From assembly GCF_023520895.1 (NCBI RefSeq), contig NZ_CP026029.1, positions 434,001-498,000 of the forward strand: a stretch of DNA of 64,000 bases, in the 5' to 3' direction. Made by a program: the position numbers and the translations under genes. The stretch is from Paenibacillus sp. PK3_47. Its GTDB lineage: Bacteria > Bacillota > Bacilli > Paenibacillales > Paenibacillaceae. The notes beneath the pieces are model-generated. The model was not told the DNA's origin, did no database searches, and saw nothing but the letters and a program-made list of their open reading frames with translations. This document shows, in pieces, positions 1 through 9,713 of this stretch. Positions within the stretch are counted from its first letter, which is position 1, and each line of letters starts with the position of its first letter.

Positions 1-914
1 TCGTCAACTGTGCGCGCGGCGGAGTGATCGACGAAATGGCGCTGGTTGAAGCCATTGACAGCGGTATTGTTGCCGGAGCAGCCTTTGACGTATTCGAGAA
101 GGAGCCGCCTCAGCCGGATCACCCGTTCCTCACTCATCCAAAAATCATTGTAACCCCGCATCTGGGCGCCTCCACTGTGGAAGCCCAGGAGAACGTAGCG
201 ATCGATGTATCGGAGCAGGTGCTGCATATTCTGCGCAATGAGCCGTTCATCAACGCCGTAAACATTCCTCCGGTTGCACCGAGTGTAATGAACAAGCTTC
301 AGCCGTACTTCACCCTTGGCGAGAAGCTGGGCAGCTTCGCTACACAGCTCGCACATGGTGCGATCAGCGAAATCAATGTAGAATATGCCGGAGATCTCTC
401 CGATGTGGATACCCAGCCGCTGACCCGTTATATTGTCAAAGGTGTGCTCTCACGCCACTTCGGCAGCGATGTCAACATCGTCAACTCGATGCATCTGGCC
501 AAAACCCGTGATGTGAACGTAGTTGTAACGAAATCACCCAAGACAAAAGGCTTCACCAACCTGATTACAGTTACGCTCAAAGCCGATCCGGATGAAGAAC
601 GCCTGGTTGCCGGCACGCTGCTGCAGGGCTACGGGGAACGGATTGTTCAGGTTAACAAATTCCCGGTAGATATCGCTCCGGAAGGCCATCAGCTTGTCAT
701 TTCCCACAATGACAAACCGGGTATTATCGGCCTTGTCGGTACGCTGCTCGGGGAGAATGATGTGAACATCGCCTCCATGCAGGTAGGCCGCAAAATTGTC
801 GGCGGTGCCGCAATCATGCTGTTGACCGTTGATAAGGCAGTGCCTCAGGAGGTACTCGTGAAGCTGGCCGGACTTCCGGAAATCAACACTGCTGAGGAGA
901 TTACCCTGCTCTAA
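1..914 (+). CDS. serA: D-3-phosphoglycerate dehydrogenase, C-terminal part (5' end outside window)
   Basis: Catalyses the NAD-dependent first step of serine biosynthesis, oxidising 3-phosphoglycerate. The reading frame is open from base 3, and the visible part begins with the family motif VNCARGGVIDE, so about 304 residues of a roughly 525-residue enzyme are present. The catalytic-acid histidine lies in the motif TPHLGAST at about base 160. An intervening substrate-binding (ASB) domain follows, then a C-terminal ACT domain (HNDKPGIIGLVGTLLGENDV) that normally senses serine. The frame is intact to a TAA at 914, followed by a strong terminator. The N-terminal catalytic half lies before base 1. 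Identification is secure. Confidence 0.95.
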   Translation, partial: VNCARGGVIDEMALVEAIDSGIVAGAAFDVFEKEPPQPDHPFLTHPKIIVTPHLGASTVEAQENVAIDVSEQVLHILRNEPFINAVNIPPVAPSVMNKLQPYFTLGEKLGSFATQLAHGAISEINVEYAGDLSDVDTQPLTRYIVKGVLSRHFGSDVNIVNSMHLAKTRDVNVVVTKSPKTKGFTNLITVTLKADPDEERLVAGTLLQGYGERIVQVNKFPVDIAPEGHQLVISHNDKPGIIGLVGTLLGENDVNIASMQVGRKIVGGAAIMLLTVDKAVPQEVLVKLAGLPEINTAEEITLL

Positions 915-948
915 TCCTGTTTATGCAATTTTTATAATAGTGTAAAAT

Positions 949-1003
949 AACCGCTCCTTAGAAATGAGGCATTTGCCTCCATCTTCTAAGGAGCGGTTTG
1001 TTT
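949..1003 (+). terminator. Rho-independent terminator of serA
   Basis: A perfect 13-bp stem (CCGCTCCTTAGAA pairing with TTCTAAGGAGCGG) is followed by a T-rich run. It starts 35 bases after the serA stop. Confidence 0.9.
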
Positions 1004-1062
1004 GTAGTATAATTTTATAAATATATCATCTGTCATTTAAAGTTCCGGAAGGAGAATACCAC

Positions 1063-2037
1063 TTGAGAGCTGACCGTCTGCTGTCGATCCTGATGCTGCT
1101 GCAAAACCGCGGAAAAATGACAACACGCGAATTGGCCGAAAACCTGGAGGTGTCCGGCCGGACGATCGTCCGTGATATGGAGGCTCTGAGCGCCTCCGGA
1201 ATCCCCGTCCTCGCTGAAAGAGGCCGTGAAGGCGGCTGGATGCTTACCGAAGGCTACAGGACTTCCCTGACCGGTATGAAGCCGAAGGAGCTCGCCTCCC
1301 TGCTTCTTCCCGCAGATTCAGCGGTGCTCCAAGCCTTGGGGATTGAACAGGACCATACTTCCGCTGTCCGCAAGCTTGAAGCTGCAGTCTCCAGGTCACA
1401 GCCCTCCCCGCTGCACTATTTGAACCAGCGTGTTCACATCGACGGAGCGGGTTGGCGCTCATCTGCCGAAGCCTACCCTTTCCTCCCCCTGCTGCAGACT
1501 GCCGTATGGGAAGAGCGCAAGGTACTCATTACCTATCTGCGCGGCGATGAGACTACAGAGCGGCTGATCTCTCCGCTTGGACTTGTGGCCAAACGCGGAG
1601 TCTGGTATGCTGCCGCCGAGAGTAGCGGAGAGCTGAGAACATACCGTGTGTCCAGAATTACCGGTGCCGTGCTTTCCGAGGAAATCTTTAAACGCCCGGA
1701 AGGATTTGATCTCGCCCGTTACTGGGAAGAGTCGATGAATACGTTTAAGGCCGCACTTCCCCGCTATCCTGCTCAGCTGCTGCTCCAAGAGCAGTCTCTG
1801 AAACAGCTTCAGCAGGAACGCTACGTCACCATTACAAAGAAGGCACCGGCGGATTCTGCTGGGTGGTTTTTAGTCGATGCTGAATTTAACACAGCCGGAT
1901 CTGCCTGCAGCATTATTCTTTCACTGGGGGCAGGGGCCATTGTAACTACACCTCAGGAACTACATGATGCCGTAAAATCAGCACTTAAGGAAACCCTGTT
2001 ATTATATGAAGCGCAAACTGTGCGAAACTCTTCTTAA
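1063..2037 (+). CDS. HTH/WYL-domain transcriptional regulator (YafY/DeoR-like)
   Basis: 324 residues. The N-terminal 60 residues form a winged helix-turn-helix of the HTH_11 type (TTRELAENLEVSGRTIVRDM). From about residue 145 a WYL domain follows, a ligand-sensing module, with the variant signature ITYLRGDETTERLISPLGLV and then KRGVWYAAAES. The family regulates its own or neighbouring genes in response to small ligands or nucleic acids. The start is TTG with a good upstream ribosome-binding site (GGAAGGAG). It stands alone after the serA terminator; the next gene encodes a chemoreceptor, so no target can be named from context. Confidence 0.85.
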   Translation: MRADRLLSILMLLQNRGKMTTRELAENLEVSGRTIVRDMEALSASGIPVLAERGREGGWMLTEGYRTSLTGMKPKELASLLLPADSAVLQALGIEQDHTSAVRKLEAAVSRSQPSPLHYLNQRVHIDGAGWRSSAEAYPFLPLLQTAVWEERKVLITYLRGDETTERLISPLGLVAKRGVWYAAAESSGELRTYRVSRITGAVLSEEIFKRPEGFDLARYWEESMNTFKAALPRYPAQLLLQEQSLKQLQQERYVTITKKAPADSAGWFLVDAEFNTAGSACSIILSLGAGAIVTTPQELHDAVKSALKETLLLYEAQTVRNSS

Positions 2038-2143
2038 ATTAGGTCGAAAGTTGTTTTATTACAGTTTTTACAATAGACCATCCCCTCCTAATCGCCTATA
2101 ATATTACAATACACAACATCTTTTTTAGGGGGAACGTGATTAT

Positions 2144-3394
2144 ATGGACTGGATGAACAAGCTTCCACTCAAGCAAAGAATTGTTGCCGGATGTTACCTG
2201 GTCGCCGCTTTATTTTGTATCCCTGTATTAATTGTCTTTATCATCATGGGCCATTTCATTATCGGCCCGGTTCTGATGGCGGTATTGGCAGCGCTCACCC
2301 ATCCTCTTGCACGTTTTGTTGAGAGAACGCTTACATCTTCTTTTGACGATATCACCAACGTGACCCATACGATTTCCAAAGGGGATTTCACAAGCAGAGC
2401 TGACGAAACCGGCTCCATGGGCGATATCAGCCGTTCTTTTAACACCATGATTGACAAGCTGAAGAAAATTCTGACTGATGCCTCCCAGATTACCCGTCAG
2501 GTTATGGATGCCAGCCAGGGAATTGAGAACAAAAACCAGAACCTTAAAATCGTTATGGCACAGGTAGCTTCCTCTTCCAATGAGCTGGCGCTTGGGGCAA
2601 ATGAAATTTCCGTGGATATCGCAGATATGACGGAATCCATCAAGGAAATTGAGACCAAAGTATCCAACTACACAAGCTCTACCAAAGAAATGAACAGACG
2701 GTCCGTACATACGCTTGAACTGGTTGAGAAAGGCCGGTTGTCCGTGGACACCCAGGCTGAAGGCATGCGCAAAAATATCCAGGCCACCCAAAAGGTTGCC
2801 GAAACGATTGATGCACTCTCCCACAATGCCCGGGGCATCAGCATGATCGCCAAAACAATCACCGAAATTGCCGAGCAGACCAACCTGTTGTCACTGAATG
2901 CTTCCATTGAAGCTGCACGGGCGGGTGAGCATGGACGCGGATTTGCCGTAGTCGCCCAGGAAGTACGCAAGCTGGCTGAAGAGTCGACCTCATCCACCAA
3001 AGAGGTGTTCAGCCTCGTACGCAGTATTGAAGCGGATATCAAGCAGGCGATCGCCAATATCGCCATTAACGAAGAAGTAGTACAGGTACAGAACGAGATG
3101 ATTGTAGAAACCGCTCATATTTTTTCGCAGATTGTCCAGAGTGTCCAGTACATAACCGAGCAGATCGCCTCCTTCTCCGCCGAAAGCGACATCATGCTGG
3201 AAAGTGCCCTGAAGATTTCCGGCGCAATCGAGAATATATCCGCTATTACTGAAGAAACCGCCGCAGGTACTGAAGAGGTCTCCGCAGCCATGAATGAACA
3301 GATCAATGCGCTGCAGTCCGTAGCCGACGAGACCGAGAAGATGACGAATGCGGTGTTCCAGCTGCAAAAAACGATCCATATTTTTAAATTCTAA
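2144..3394 (+). CDS. Methyl-accepting chemotaxis protein without an extracellular sensor domain
   Basis: 416 residues. The first 65 residues hold two closely spaced hydrophobic helices with almost nothing between them, so there is no external ligand-binding domain. A HAMP linker (about 66-118) follows, then a long coiled-coil signalling domain with the conserved hairpin tip [35 protein letters not shown] (shown here in two parts: [16 protein letters not shown] and [19 protein letters not shown]). Such receptors usually sense membrane state, temperature or partner proteins. The start is preceded by AGGGGGAA and a strong terminator follows. No che genes are nearby. Confidence 0.92.
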   Translation: MDWMNKLPLKQRIVAGCYLVAALFCIPVLIVFIIMGHFIIGPVLMAVLAALTHPLARFVERTLTSSFDDITNVTHTISKGDFTSRADETGSMGDISRSFNTMIDKLKKILTDASQITRQVMDASQGIENKNQNLKIVMAQVASSSNELALGANEISVDIADMTESIKEIETKVSNYTSSTKEMNRRSVHTLELVEKGRLSVDTQAEGMRKNIQATQKVAETIDALSHNARGISMIAKTITEIAEQTNLLSLNASIEAARAGEHGRGFAVVAQEVRKLAEESTSSTKEVFSLVRSIEADIKQAIANIAINEEVVQVQNEMIVETAHIFSQIVQSVQYITEQIASFSAESDIMLESALKISGAIENISAITEETAAGTEEVSAAMNEQINALQSVADETEKMTNAVFQLQKTIHIFKF

Positions 3395-3411
3395 GCATCG
3401 TTTGGCATGAA

Positions 3412-3470
3412 GAAACCTTTTCACGGGATGATGGCGGTTGGGCTGCCGCGTTCTGTAAAAAGGTTTTTTT
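3412..3470 (+). terminator. Terminator after the chemoreceptor gene
   Basis: AAACCTTTT at 3413-3421 pairs with AAAAGGTTT near 3460, enclosing a GC-rich inner region, and a run of seven T follows. Confidence 0.8.
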
Positions 3471-3559
3471 ACGTTATTATTGCATGGATAAGAAATGAAT
3501 AGTTATAATCAAAGACATTATTCCCGGAGAAGCCAGATCATAAATTTAACTATCACCGT

Positions 3560-3936
3560 ATGGGGAGAGATGCAAGCTTGGGTACCTTTATTTTATTGAC
3601 AGACAAGGCCAACAAAATCATTGATATTGAACTGGACGGGTCCTTTTCCGAAGATGACGGCATTCGTTCTATTGAGGCTTACCAGCAGACCATTAACCCG
3701 ATCAATCCGCTCGAATTTGAGCTCAAAATTGACTGCATCAAGCTGAACGTAACGGCCCCTGAGGAGTCCCGGTGCTGGAAAGCTGTTTTGTGATGTTCAA
3801 ACGTGACGGATTCATCAAAGTAACGCTCCTGCTGGGCAACAACCCGGTCCTCAAAATGCAGCTCGCACGCTTAGGCCGTAAGGCCGGTCTAGCTAATCTC
3901 GAAATCATAACCGCTGAAGGTGCAGGTGAAGCATGA
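3560..3936 (+). pseudogene. Small conserved-looking protein, interrupted by a single-base frameshift
   Basis: The frame that begins here encodes 77 residues and stops at 3793. However, the next frame carries a natural continuation from about 3770 (LESCFVMFKRDGFIKVTLLL) to a TGA at 3936. Adding one base near GAGGAGTCCCGG (about 3766-3777) would give a continuous protein of about 125 residues, so a one-base deletion or a sequencing error is likely. The better start is probably TTG at 3578, which has GGGGAGA nine bases upstream; ATG 3560 has no clear ribosome-binding site. The stop overlaps the next start (ATGA), so the two were translationally coupled. The family was not recognised. Confidence 0.6.
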
Positions 3937-4485
3937 CTGATTATTATGTAAAGAAAATGAATGATTTTTCAGAGGGGCAGATGGCAGCGGGAAGTGCACT
4001 TGAGCAAATTTGCAAAAATACGGATGGAATTCATCTGCGGGTTGGCGTCGAACATCTGGGACACGGGAGAAGCGATACTGCATATCTCTGCCGTGACAGC
4101 CAGAAGCTGATCGGATGTTTAAGCTGGTATACTTCGGATGGAACGGAAGCAGGCATTAACGCCATGGTGCATCCTTCTTACCGCCGGCAGCGTGTCTTTT
4201 GCCGTCTGCTTGCACTTGCCGGTGGGACTGATCAGGGTGAACCGGATTTCTTCAAATACAGCGGTGATCCACGATTTCTGCGTCCTCCCCACTCTTCAGG
4301 GCCAAGGACTGGGCCGCAGCATTCTGGCTGCAGCAGTTGAATTGCTTCTGGCTGAACCAGATCTCCATATCCGCCTGGGTGTCGTTACAGACAACAAACA
4401 AGCCCTGAAACTTTATCGCTCTGCCGGCTTTGCGGTGACTGGGGAATTCCTGTATTATACAGGACCGGTCTCAGCATTAACTTAA
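3933..4485 (+). pseudogene. Degenerate two-domain GNAT acetyltransferase with internal deletion and frameshift
   Basis: Frame one (3933-4340) starts like an N-terminal GNAT domain and reaches INAMVHPSYRRQRVFCRLLA. There the usual acetyl-CoA loop RRQGVF has become RRQRVF. After about 4216 the sensible reading moves to another frame (to 4485) that carries the end of a second GNAT domain (VIHDFCVLPTLQGQGLGRSI and DNKQALKLYRSAGF). The middle of the protein is missing: about 184 codons remain of an expected 270-290. A deletion with a frame change explains this better than one missing base. It is unlikely to yield an active enzyme. The start overlaps the preceding broken gene by four bases. Confidence 0.75.
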
Positions 4486-4511
4486 AGTGTACAAGGGGAC
4501 ATTTACCAGAT

Positions 4512-4569
4512 GCAAAAATGCTGCATTCAGCAAGAATCTGCGGATTCCGCTTGAATGCAGCATTTTTGT
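4512..4569. terminator. Bidirectional terminator between GNAT remnant and glpK
   Basis: CAAAAATGCTGCATTCA pairs with TGAATGCAGCATTTTTG around a 22-base loop. A/T runs on both sides allow termination of both convergent genes. Confidence 0.85.
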
Positions 4570-4593
4570 GTTTGCTTACGCCAGACTCCGGGA

Positions 4594-6087
<1,494 letters not shown>

Positions 6088-6172
6088 ATATAGGCCTCCT
6101 AAATAATGAACAACTGAGCGTAAGTACAAAAATCTGTTCCACGGTTAACAAGATTAAACCTGCCGTTTCAAC

Positions 6173-6200
6173 AAAAAGCACCTCTGCTGTCAGAGGCGCT
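6173..6200 (-). terminator. Terminator after resE
   Basis: On the minus strand AGCGCCTCTG pairs with CAGAGGTGCT and a T-rich run follows. It ends the res operon and may also lie in the upstream region of glpK. Confidence 0.75.
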
Positions 6201-6219
6201 GTCATGCTTGGTCAAGAGT

Positions 6220-7656
6220 TTACTGTTTTTCGACAGGAAGCCGTAGCGTAAAGGACGTTCCTTCGCCAAGCTTGCTGTCCGCAAAAATTTGCCCGTGATG
6301 GGCATTCACGATATTCTGGACAATCGCAAGGCCAAGCCCGGTTCCTCCCGATTCTCCCCTTACGCGCGCCTTGTCTGCCTTATAGAACCGTTCGAAAATA
6401 TAGGGAAGATCCTCAGGCGGAATGCCAACGCCTTCGTCACGGACTATAATTTCGAGGTAACGGCGCCCCTCCAGAATAGTGGAGCCAGTATGAATGGAGA
6501 TGGTCTTACCGGCGGGCGTATGACGGAAGGCATTGTCCAGCAGATTTGTCAGAACCTGCTCCAGCTTATCTTCATCCGCTTCCTTCAGCAGCAGCGGTTC
6601 GCCGGATTTATGAAGCTCCAGCAGAATCTCCCGCTCCTTGGCCCTGACGGAGAATTTACGGTAGATGCGTTCCAGAAGCTCATCCATATCCACCTTGGCT
6701 TTGGCCATATCTGTATGACCTGCCTCCATCCGGGCCAGATCAAGCAGATCCTTGACCAGCCTGCCCATTCGCAGGGATTCATCATGAATGACCTGCACAA
6801 GCTCGCTGCTCTCTTCCGGAGAAGAGGCCATGCCGTCAAGCAGTGCCTCACTGTAGCCCTGCATCATGGACAGCGGTGTACGGATCTCATGGGAGACGTT
6901 GGCTACAAAATCCGTACGCATTTTCTCCAGCCGCACTTCTTCTGTCACATCGCGGAGTACCGCTACTACCCCGCGGATGTTATCCTCTGAATACAGCGGA
7001 GCCATGTGGACTGACCATACGCCCTTGCGGACATGCACATTGGAGCGCTGATCGCCTCCCTGGTTCAGCGTGCTGAAAAATAACGGACGCAAAGGCGGCG
7101 GCACGGCAATTGGTGCAGCAACCTCCGGATACAGCTCGGAGTCGCCTTCCTCCAGGCTAAGGGCGCCCCAGGCTTCGAGAAGGTTCTGTCCGTGGGGATT
7201 GGTCAATATAATCTGGCCATCAATTCCAAAGGTAATAACCGCATCGCTCATGCTGCGCAGCACGCTCGACAGATGGGCCTTCTCGTGATTCAGGCTGCGG
7301 ATATTAGCTTCCAGCTCTTCAGCCATATGATTGAACGAAGTAGCCAGCTGGCCGATTTCGTCACTTGTTACAAGGGTCAGCCTGGTCCCGTATTCACCGC
7401 GGCGGATATTGTTCGCTGCTTCAATGACCTGCTGCATCGGCTGGGTGATCTTCGTAAACAGAAACAGGGCAAAAAAGGTCGTCAAGGAGAATCCGATCAT
7501 ACAGACATACGTAAACAAGCGTTTGATTGCCCCGGAATTGGCGAAGTTGCTGTCGATATAGGGCAGCAGGAAAATCCCCAGCGTAATAAGCACGACGGCA
7601 ACCAGACAGATGATTGTGATCCACAGCTTGCCGACAAGGCTTCTCCAGAAGCTCAC
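6220..7656 (-). CDS. resE: Sensor histidine kinase of the ResD-ResE system
   Basis: 478 residues. A transmembrane helix (about 12-32), a short extracellular segment and a second helix (about 45-68) are followed by a HAMP domain (about 69-120), a PAS-like domain (about 125-235) and a HisKA domain with the phospho-accepting histidine in FVANVSHEIRTPLSMMQGY. The HATPase domain has N box LLDNAFRHTP, G1 DEGVGIPPEDLPYIFERFYK and G2 GGTGLGLAIV. It signals respiratory or oxygen limitation to ResD. The GTG start directly abuts the resD stop, so the pair is coupled. Confidence 0.93.
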   Translation of the reverse strand: MSFWRSLVGKLWITIICLVAVVLITLGIFLLPYIDSNFANSGAIKRLFTYVCMIGFSLTTFFALFLFTKITQPMQQVIEAANNIRRGEYGTRLTLVTSDEIGQLATSFNHMAEELEANIRSLNHEKAHLSSVLRSMSDAVITFGIDGQIILTNPHGQNLLEAWGALSLEEGDSELYPEVAAPIAVPPPLRPLFFSTLNQGGDQRSNVHVRKGVWSVHMAPLYSEDNIRGVVAVLRDVTEEVRLEKMRTDFVANVSHEIRTPLSMMQGYSEALLDGMASSPEESSELVQVIHDESLRMGRLVKDLLDLARMEAGHTDMAKAKVDMDELLERIYRKFSVRAKEREILLELHKSGEPLLLKEADEDKLEQVLTNLLDNAFRHTPAGKTISIHTGSTILEGRRYLEIIVRDEGVGIPPEDLPYIFERFYKADKARVRGESGGTGLGLAIVQNIVNAHHGQIFADSKLGEGTSFTLRLPVEKQ

Positions 7657-8373
7657 CTATTTAGGTACCTCAAGCTTGTAGCCTACACCCCACACTGTGG
7701 TAATCATTGCTGCCGATTCCGGTGATACTTTATTCAATTTCTCGCGGAGACGTTTTACATGTGTATCGACGGTCCGCAAATCTCCGAAAAACTCGTAGTT
7801 CCAGACATCTTTAAGCAGTTCTTCACGCGAGAAGACCTTGTCCGGCGAGATGGCCAAATAGTGCAGCAGCTCATATTCCTTCGGAGTCAGGCTGACCTCC
7901 TGGCCGCCGGCGGTTACCCGGTGCGCGTCATGCTCAATAATCAGATGAGGAAAGACGATATTATTGCTGGAATTGCTCTCTTTGGACAAGAAGGCTGTCG
8001 CTGATGAACGGCGCATAATCGCCTTCACCCGGTAAATGACCTCACGCGGGCTGAACGGCTTCACAACGTAATCATCCGCCCCCATTTCAAAGCCCTGAAC
8101 CCGGTTAATCTCTTCTCCCTTGGCTGTCAGCATCAAGACCGGAGTGGATTTGACCCCTCTGAGTCTTGTCAGCACTTCCATTCCGTCAATGCCCGGCAGC
8201 ATTACATCCAGAAGGATCAGGCCGTAGTCATTGGCCGTTGCTTTGCGCAGAGCAATCTCACCGTCTTCCGCTTCATCGATTTCATAGCCTTCTTTTTCAA
8301 GATACATCTTCAGCAGGCGGCGGATGCGCTCCTCGTCATCCACCACCAGAATTCTATTCAAATGCTCTGCCAT
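7657..8373 (-). CDS. resD: Response regulator of the ResD-ResE system (OmpR family)
   Basis: 238 residues. The receiver domain shows the acidic pocket (VVDDEERIRR), the phosphorylation aspartate in LILLDVMLPGIDG, the threonine in MLTAKG and the lysine in VVKPFSPREV. The C-terminal winged helix (about 135-236) carries VSLTPKEYELLHYLA and TVDTHVKRLREKLNK, which is OmpR/PhoB type. In Bacillus, ResD activates resABC, ctaA and anaerobic respiration genes. The position between resC and resE supports the name over other OmpR regulators. A 77-bp gap separates it from resC. Confidence 0.93.
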   Translation of the reverse strand: MAEHLNRILVVDDEERIRRLLKMYLEKEGYEIDEAEDGEIALRKATANDYGLILLDVMLPGIDGMEVLTRLRGVKSTPVLMLTAKGEEINRVQGFEMGADDYVVKPFSPREVIYRVKAIMRRSSATAFLSKESNSSNNIVFPHLIIEHDAHRVTAGGQEVSLTPKEYELLHYLAISPDKVFSREELLKDVWNYEFFGDLRTVDTHVKRLREKLNKVSPESAAMITTVWGVGYKLEVPK

Positions 8374-8450
8374 TTTTCACAACAACCCCTTCATCAAATA
8401 CAGTAGAACTTTACACGAATATTATGTGCGCGATAGTAAATAAAGGTTGC

Positions 8451-9713
8451 TCAGTCCGTTCCCGCATAAGAATGAAGCCCGGCAATAACAAGATTAACAC
8501 CCACCAGGGTAAACATTACGACGAGAAAGCCGAGTACGGCCAGCCAAGCGGATTTGCGCCCCTGCCATCCGCGGGCCAGACGTAAATGGAGATAAGCGCT
8601 GTAGAACAGCCAGGTAACAAGAGCCCATACTTCCTTGGGGTCCCATCCCCAGAACCTGCCCCAGGCCACCTCTGCCCAGATCATTGCAAAAATCAAAGCA
8701 CCTAACGTAAAAATCGGAAAACCTATTGCAACCGCCCTGTATGTGATCTCATCCAGATCATTTTCGTCAATGCCGTCTAGCAGCGGGTGAAGAGCCCGGC
8801 CCAGCGGCTTGCGGAGAATCAGACGAATAATGCCATACAGTATCATACCCGAAATCAGCGACCAGATCACAGTATTGAACTTTCTGCCGGCATTCACACC
8901 GTTCATCCAGGAAGGTGCTTCAAAAAGCGGAGCCTCCATTCCAAGAAACGACTGGAAATGATCAATTTCGCTGTCGTATGGTGCCACAATAGGCGGCATT
9001 TTGTAACTCACTTTCTCTATTGTACTATCTCCCTGCCCGGGGCTGTCAATCGTAACGTTGTGGCGGACAAAGACGGATTCATATCCGGCGCCGCGGAAAG
9101 CAAACACCGATCCAAGAAATCCAATTATAACAATGATAGAAAAGAGAGTAAACTCTACCAGCCGTTGCTGCTTGATGTCACTGCGTTCCCTGCTGGCGAA
9201 ATTGATTGTGCGCAGCAGATACATCAGTCCAGCGGCAAAGGCTACAGCGAAAAAGGATTCACCGAGTGCAGCCAGAGTAACATGGATGTTGAGGTAGATC
9301 GATTTCAGCGAAGGAATCAGCGGCTGTACCTCCTGGGGAAATACTGCCGCGTAAGCCATAATAATAATGGAGACAGGTACCGCGAATACACCGAGAATGA
9401 TTTTACGGTAAATCGCAAAGATCACGGTAAACGCAACCATAACCATCATTGATAAAAAAGTCATGAATTCATACATGTTGCTTACCGGAATATGACCTGC
9501 GCCGATCCAGCGGGTGATGAAGTAAGCCAAATGGCTCAAAAGGCCCAGAGAAGAGGCGATAAATGCGATTCTGCCCCAGCGTGCCGTATGCTCTTCAGGC
9601 TTCCTGCCGGACCATTTCCGGCCCATAACCGCGATCGTGAACAACATAAACGCTCCGCTGTATAAAAAAAATGCGGCAATAAAGACATCACTACTGAAAT
9701 CAAGCAAGCTCAT
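8451..9713 (-). CDS. resC: Cytochrome c biogenesis protein ResC (CcsA/CcsB-type haem handling)
   Basis: 420 residues and highly hydrophobic, with about eight transmembrane helices. The tryptophan-rich haem-binding segment WGRFWGWDPKEVWALVTW (about 350-367), followed by LFYSAYLHLRL, is diagnostic of the CcmF/CcsA superfamily. With ResB it forms the system II haem export and ligation complex that attaches haem to apocytochrome c outside the membrane. The start overlaps the end of resB by four bases. Confidence 0.93.
   Translation of the reverse strand: MSLLDFSSDVFIAAFFLYSGAFMLFTIAVMGRKWSGRKPEEHTARWGRIAFIASSLGLLSHLAYFITRWIGAGHIPVSNMYEFMTFLSMMVMVAFTVIFAIYRKIILGVFAVPVSIIIMAYAAVFPQEVQPLIPSLKSIYLNIHVTLAALGESFFAVAFAAGLMYLLRTINFASRERSDIKQQRLVEFTLFSIIVIIGFLGSVFAFRGAGYESVFVRHNVTIDSPGQGDSTIEKVSYKMPPIVAPYDSEIDHFQSFLGMEAPLFEAPSWMNGVNAGRKFNTVIWSLISGMILYGIIRLILRKPLGRALHPLLDGIDENDLDEITYRAVAIGFPIFTLGALIFAMIWAEVAWGRFWGWDPKEVWALVTWLFYSAYLHLRLARGWQGRKSAWLAVLGFLVVMFTLVGVNLVIAGLHSYAGTD

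Noticed and set aside
2060..2102. Sigma-D-like promoter before the first chemoreceptor
   Set aside because: GCCTATAAT resembles a -10 box, but no TAAA is present at the needed distance.
2228..3424. Minus-strand frames of 132-198 codons over the first chemoreceptor
   Set aside because: They mirror the coding sequence of a clear receptor gene and lack start signals.
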